Below, one piece after another: positions 60,544 to 64,000 of a stretch of 64,000 nucleotides of DNA (its first letter is position 1; the number at the start of each line of letters is the position of its first letter). The translations under genes were made by a program, and so were the position numbers. This DNA comes from Lactobacillus sp. CBA3606 (GTDB taxonomy: Bacteria > Bacillota > Bacilli > Lactobacillales > Lactobacillaceae): positions 2,356,001 to 2,420,000 of the forward strand of contig NZ_CP027194.1 in assembly GCF_002970935.1 (NCBI RefSeq). Direction: 5' to 3'. The notes under the pieces are model-generated. The model did not search any database and was not told where the DNA came from. It saw only the letters and a list, made by a program, of their open reading frames with translations.

Positions 60544-61119
60544 ATGCCAATGACAACGGCTGATTTACATAATGAACAATTAAATTTACGCCCATTTACA
60601 ATGGCTGATGGGGCGGATTATTATGCGTTAGTCCGAGAAAAATCGGTGGCGACTAACGCTGGTTTTACACCGGTCGCTGGCTTGATGGAGGCCCAATATT
60701 TATTAAAACGGCAGCTAACATCACCACAACTTTTTGCAATTGTCTTACGAGCAACTGGTAAAGTGATTGGCAGTATTGGGTTGTACGAGCGAATGAACGC
60801 CCAAGGTGAACCGGCACCCAGTCAAATGGATCTGGGTTACATGTTGAACGTGGCCTACTGGCATCATGGCTATATGACGGCTGCCGTGCACCTGCTGCAA
60901 AAATATGCCTTTGAAGCCTTGGCCCTAAAACGACTAACAGCGAGCTGTTTGCAAGCTAACGTTGCGTCAGCCTTAATCTTGCAACACGCTGGTTTTCGGC
61001 AATACGACCAAGTGACACATCCAGCGTACGCTCAGTTTGGCGCGGGGCAAACGGAATTGTTTTTTGAGAATGTTCCGACTAAGTCAACGACAGGAGATGA
61101 GCACGATGCAACTCGCTAA
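60544..61119 (+). CDS. GNAT-family acetyltransferase, RimJ/RimL type
   Basis: A 191-residue acetyltransferase: EQLNLRPFTMADGADYYAL, GKVIGSIGLYERM, DLGYMLNVAYWHHGYMTAAVHLLQKYAF and LTASCLQANVASALILQHAGF are the strands and CoA-binding helices of the RimJ/L branch that acetylates protein N-termini or small molecules. ATG at 60544 behind GGGGTGGGA. Its last 14 bases overlap the start of the next gene, so the pair is one transcript. Confidence 0.88.
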   Translation: MPMTTADLHNEQLNLRPFTMADGADYYALVREKSVATNAGFTPVAGLMEAQYLLKRQLTSPQLFAIVLRATGKVIGSIGLYERMNAQGEPAPSQMDLGYMLNVAYWHHGYMTAAVHLLQKYAFEALALKRLTASCLQANVASALILQHAGFRQYDQVTHPAYAQFGAGQTELFFENVPTKSTTGDEHDATR

Positions 61120-61630
61120 ATCATTTGAACAAGCGGCTTGTATTTTAGTCTTATTAGCCACCCAACGGCCAGATATTCCGTTGACTGCGGATGTTATTCA
61201 TGAACGGATTGGGGGTTCTGCAACTTATATCCGAAAAATCATTCGTAAACTGGTCGTGGCTGATTTAGTCGCATCAACGAGTGGCAATAACGGTGGGGTT
61301 CAATTAGCACGCTCGCCAGAAACGATTACGATTAAAGATGCTGTGTTGGCAATTGAAGGGCCTTTGCATACCTTTCCCGACCATGGTTATTTTGATCAAG
61401 TCTTTAAGGACGTTGAACCGGTAGCAGACGAGGGCACTAAAGTGGTTAATGCGATTTTTGCGCAAGCGGATGAACGATGGCTGAGCTTCTTAGCACAACA
61501 AAAAATTGCGACGCTGATCAAAGAGTTATTAGTGGTCAATCAGATTCCAGTCTTAAATTGGACCAATCAATCGGAGAATAAAATGGCACAATTAAATGAA
61601 ATTTTGGCACATTTACGGCCGACTAAGTGA
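61106..61630 (+). CDS. Rrf2-family transcriptional regulator
   Basis: A 174-residue Rrf2 regulator: SFEQAACILVLLATQRPD, then LTADVIHERIGGSATYIRKIIRKLVVADLV and NNGGVQLARSPETITIKDAVLAIEG. The Cys cluster that binds FeS in IscR-like members is absent, so it is of the YwnA/CymR-like kind. ATG at 61106 lies nine bases after AGGAG; the ATG at 61097 directly abuts that site. It overlaps the GNAT gene by 14 bases. alsS follows in the same direction with its own promoter. Confidence 0.88.
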   Translation: MQLAKSFEQAACILVLLATQRPDIPLTADVIHERIGGSATYIRKIIRKLVVADLVASTSGNNGGVQLARSPETITIKDAVLAIEGPLHTFPDHGYFDQVFKDVEPVADEGTKVVNAIFAQADERWLSFLAQQKIATLIKELLVVNQIPVLNWTNQSENKMAQLNEILAHLRPTK

Positions 61631-61774
61631 GATAAGCTACATACTTGGCTGAAATTGTATCCGGTTTCAGCCGGATGCGTCGATTAAGCCGGGGTGGACC
61701 GCGTTTTTGGTGACATAATGATTCAGAAACTTTTTTTCACAAGTGCCAAAACGCTGTTATTACGGCGTTATCTG

Positions 61775-61783
61775 TGATATTCT
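61775..61783 (+). promoter_or_regulatory. extended -10 box of alsS
   Basis: TGATATTCT (TG one base before TATTCT at 61778-61783), 35 bases ahead of the start codon. A short inverted repeat AACGC/GCGTT lies just upstream, where a regulator could bind; the -35 box (CTGTTA, 61754-61759) is poor. Confidence 0.5.
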
Positions 61784-61818
61784 AACAATAACTTTCACAA
61801 AACAGGAGCGAAATAAAA

Positions 61819-63501
61819 ATGGCAGATAAGAAGTATTATGGGGCCGACGCAATTGTCGACAGTCTTGCGAATCATGACGTCAAGTATGTTTTTGGGATTC
61901 CCGGTGCTAAGATTGATCGGGTTTTTGAACGACTTGAACATCCAGTTAACCCGAAGAGTCCCAAGCTAGTCGTCACGCGGCATGAGCAAAATGCAGCCTT
62001 TATTGCAGCTGGCATTGGTCGGATCACTGGGAAACCCGGCGTGGTTTTAACGACATCTGGACCAGGGGCCAGTAACTTGGCAACTGGCTTAGTGACGGCG
62101 ACGGCCGAGGGAGACCCCGTGTTGGCCATTTCTGGGCAAGTCCAACGAGCTGATTTGTTACGGTTGACCCATCAAAGCATGGATAATGCGGCTTTATTTG
62201 AACCGATTACAAAGTATAGTGCCGAAGTCCAAGAACCCGGCAACTTGTCGGAAGTCCTTGCGAATGCCTATCAAGAAGCAACTGCGGCCAAGCAAGGCGC
62301 CAGCTTCGTCAGTGTACCGCAAGATGTTACGGATTCGATTGTGCGGACGCCGGTGATTGAGGCGTTACAAGCGCCTAAATTAGGTCCTGCAAGTCCGGTT
62401 GAAGCAACGTTGTTAGCGCAAAAGATTAAAGCTGCGAAATTACCAGTATTGTTAGTTGGAATGCGGGCATCCTCGCCAGAAGTCACCCAAGCAATTCGTA
62501 ATTTGGTGACGGCGGCCAATCTGCCAGTGGTCGAAACGTTCCAAGCAGCGGGCGTCATTTCTCGTGATTTAGAATCACAACATTTCTTTGGTCGCGTGGG
62601 CTTGTTCCGCAATCAACCTGGGGATATGTTGTTGAAGAAGTCTGATTTGGTCATTGCAGTTGGGTATGATCCAATCGAATATGAACCACGTAACTGGAAT
62701 GCCGAAGGTAAGTCGCGCATTGTGGTTGTCGATGACATGCGCGCTGAAATTGATCATAACTTCCAGCCGGAGACTGAATTGGTGGGGGATATTGCCCAAA
62801 CCTTAGACTTCTTATTACCTTATATGAAGGGCTACGATATCAGTGATGCGGCTAAAGACTATTTAAAAGAATTACAAGAGAAATTAAAAACGCGCGATTT
62901 TGTGCCGAATATTGATGAAAGTTCGGCCTTGAATCATCCGTTATCGGTCATTGCCGCCTTGCAACAACGTGTGACGGATGAGATGACGGTGACCGTGGAT
63001 GTCGGTAGCTTCTACATCTGGATGGCCCGTCATTTTCGGAGCTACGAACCACGGCACCTCTTATTTAGTAATGGGATGCAGACGCTAGGGGTCGCTTTAC
63101 CTTGGGCGATTGCAGCAGCTTTAGTTCGACCGAAGACGCAGATTGTATCGGTGTCAGGTGATGGCGGCTTTCTTTTTTCGGGTCAAGAACTTGAAACGGC
63201 AGTGCGCTTGAAGTTGAATATCGTTCATTTGATTTGGAATGATGGCAACTATGATATGGTCAAATTCCAAGAAGAAATGAAGTATGGTGAAGATGCAGCG
63301 GTTAGTTTTGGGCCGGTTGATTTTGTAAAATATGCTGAGAGCTTCGGTGCTACTGGGTTACGGGTCAATAAACCTAGTGAGTTAGAACAAGTTTTAGATG
63401 CTGCTTTTAAAACGACTGGTCCGGTCATTGTGGATATTCCAATTGATTATTCCGATAATCAAGCTTTAGGACAAACAATGTTACCAGATCAATTTTATTA
63501 A
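61819..63501 (+). CDS. alsS: catabolic acetolactate synthase
   Basis: A 560-residue thiamine diphosphate enzyme that joins two pyruvates to acetolactate, leading to acetoin or diacetyl. The catalytic Glu is in [12 protein letters not shown] (Glu56), the central part is FAD-free in type, and the ThDP motif begins [18 protein letters not shown] (from Gly447) and ends at [10 protein letters not shown]. The length and [16 protein letters not shown] block agree with AlsS/BudB rather than the anabolic IlvB or pyruvate oxidase. No alsD follows. RBS AGGAGCG. Confidence 0.92.
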   Translation: MADKKYYGADAIVDSLANHDVKYVFGIPGAKIDRVFERLEHPVNPKSPKLVVTRHEQNAAFIAAGIGRITGKPGVVLTTSGPGASNLATGLVTATAEGDPVLAISGQVQRADLLRLTHQSMDNAALFEPITKYSAEVQEPGNLSEVLANAYQEATAAKQGASFVSVPQDVTDSIVRTPVIEALQAPKLGPASPVEATLLAQKIKAAKLPVLLVGMRASSPEVTQAIRNLVTAANLPVVETFQAAGVISRDLESQHFFGRVGLFRNQPGDMLLKKSDLVIAVGYDPIEYEPRNWNAEGKSRIVVVDDMRAEIDHNFQPETELVGDIAQTLDFLLPYMKGYDISDAAKDYLKELQEKLKTRDFVPNIDESSALNHPLSVIAALQQRVTDEMTVTVDVGSFYIWMARHFRSYEPRHLLFSNGMQTLGVALPWAIAAALVRPKTQIVSVSGDGGFLFSGQELETAVRLKLNIVHLIWNDGNYDMVKFQEEMKYGEDAAVSFGPVDFVKYAESFGATGLRVNKPSELEQVLDAAFKTTGPVIVDIPIDYSDNQALGQTMLPDQFY

Positions 63502-63521
63502 GCTACAACGGCTTAACGGAG

Positions 63522-63550
63522 TTGTCAAACCTAATTGGGTTTTGTATAAT
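63522..63550 (+). promoter_or_regulatory. promoter of the lysine riboswitch and permease gene
   Basis: TTGTCA (63522-63527), 17 bases, TATAAT (63545-63550). Confidence 0.8.
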
Positions 63551-63564
63551 GGTTGAGTATATCG

Positions 63565-63725
63565 AAAGAAGAGGACGCGATTAACAAGAGTAACTGATTG
63601 GAGGCGGGTAACCGCTGGGGATAATCAGTGAAAGGGGCAATCGCCGAAATGGTTCCGGTTGTTACTGGCTGGACTGTTGGGCTTTGGTTGAATAAATCAA
63701 GGACTGTCGCAACTTAGGTTTAAGT
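63565..63725 (+). promoter_or_regulatory. lysine riboswitch (L-box)
   Basis: The leader shows conserved L-box elements in order: GAAGAGGACGCG, AAGAGTAACTG, GGGTAACCGC, AGTGAAAGGGG and CGCCGAA, then the closing half of the first helix (near ACTGTCGCAACTTAGG). Lysine binding should favour the terminator at 63775-63810 and switch off the permease gene behind it. The ends of the aptamer are approximate. Confidence 0.9.
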
Positions 63726-63774
63726 TGCGGGGCGCTATCGACGATGAAATCAGCATTAACAGGCCATCTGATTT

Positions 63775-63810
63775 AAAGTCTTTTTGCGCACATTGCGAAA
63801 GGACTTTTTT
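63775..63810 (+). terminator. riboswitch expression-platform terminator
   Basis: AAAGTCTTTTTGC pairs with GCGAAAGGACTTT (several G-U pairs), followed by T. It lies between the aptamer and the permease start. Confidence 0.85.
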
Positions 63811-63880
63811 ATTTTGGTTTTGAAAAACTGAATCGGTGTGAACACTTTTAGATATAAATTAGATTTTTGGAGGGTGCCGC

Positions 63881-64000
63881 ATGGCAGAAGAACAACATCA
63901 CGAGGTCCATCGTGATTTAAAGACGCGTCATTTATCAATGATTGCGTTAGGAGGCAGTATTGGGACGGGGTTATTTGTGGCTTCCGGATCCGCAATTTCA
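63881..64000 (+). CDS. lysP: lysine-specific permease, N-terminal part (cut by the window edge)
   Basis: ATG at 63881 behind GGAGGGTGCC starts [20 protein letters not shown], then [20 protein letters not shown], which is the beginning of an APC-family amino acid permease (GGSIGTGLF lies in the first, substrate-binding helix). The lysine riboswitch in front makes lysine the likely substrate. Only 40 codons are inside the window. Confidence 0.85.
   Translation, partial: MAEEQHHEVHRDLKTRHLSMIALGGSIGTGLFVASGSAIS

Noticed and set aside
61037-61105. N-terminal extension of the Rrf2 frame
   Set aside because: It lies within the GNAT gene and upstream of the AGGAG site that fits the ATG at 61106.

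Overview
The window reads as a chromosomal segment of a lactic acid bacterium of the Lactiplantibacillus (Lactobacillus plantarum) type. Grounds seen here: a MurE ligase with the meso-diaminopimelate signature DNPR, an AsnB amidotransferase and an aspartokinase beside it, PepN and PepD peptidases, catabolic acetolactate synthase, an LPQTG anchored adhesin, and T-box and L-box leaders of Firmicutes type. The species call is inference; no rRNA or other marker is present.

Region 1 (1 to about 19.9 kb) is the larger part of a Tn916/ICEBs1-type integrative conjugative element cut by the left window edge. Read on the minus strand it runs: an adhesin of about 1,300 residues with an N-terminal thioester domain, small early proteins (SpoVG-like, two DUF961/HelP-like), an FtsK-type coupling protein, then an oppositely oriented defence cassette (AbiH plus the AbiEi/AbiEii toxin-antitoxin pair), a GC-rich oriT with an ACCCCC/GGGGGT inverted repeat, the MobT relaxase, an orphan C5 DNA methyltransferase, TcpD, ArdA, TcpE, the VirB4-like ATPase, the Orf15-type membrane channel protein and a two-domain cell wall hydrolase. 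Integrase, excisionase and the left attachment site are not in the window, and the right end is not defined.

Region 2 (20 to 26.3 kb) holds a short Ric-like protein, an Mrr-type endonuclease, a lipoprotein, PepN and a DsbA-like protein. Region 3 (26.3 to 29.4 kb) is a type I-E CRISPR array of 28 repeats with no cas gene anywhere in the window. It is followed by about 1.18 kb of decayed phage head-gene DNA that ends at one degenerate copy of the same repeat, so the phage piece sits between two CRISPR repeats.

Region 4 (29.4 to 64 kb) is ordinary chromosome: asnA with its T-box, pepD, recQ, an RluA-type pseudouridine synthase, an ArsR regulator, a tRNA-Arg, a membrane glycerophosphodiesterase, two YibE/F proteins, a cell wall group (murE, aspartokinase, asnB, a LysM protein), AzlCD, an MFS exporter with a divergent MerR regulator, a DtxR/MntR regulator, a cold shock protein, a split ThrE exporter, an LCP protein, PAP2 phosphatase, hydrolase, GNAT and Rrf2 genes, alsS, and a lysine riboswitch in front of a lysine permease cut by the right edge. 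Most genes are separated by clear intrinsic terminators, many of them bidirectional.
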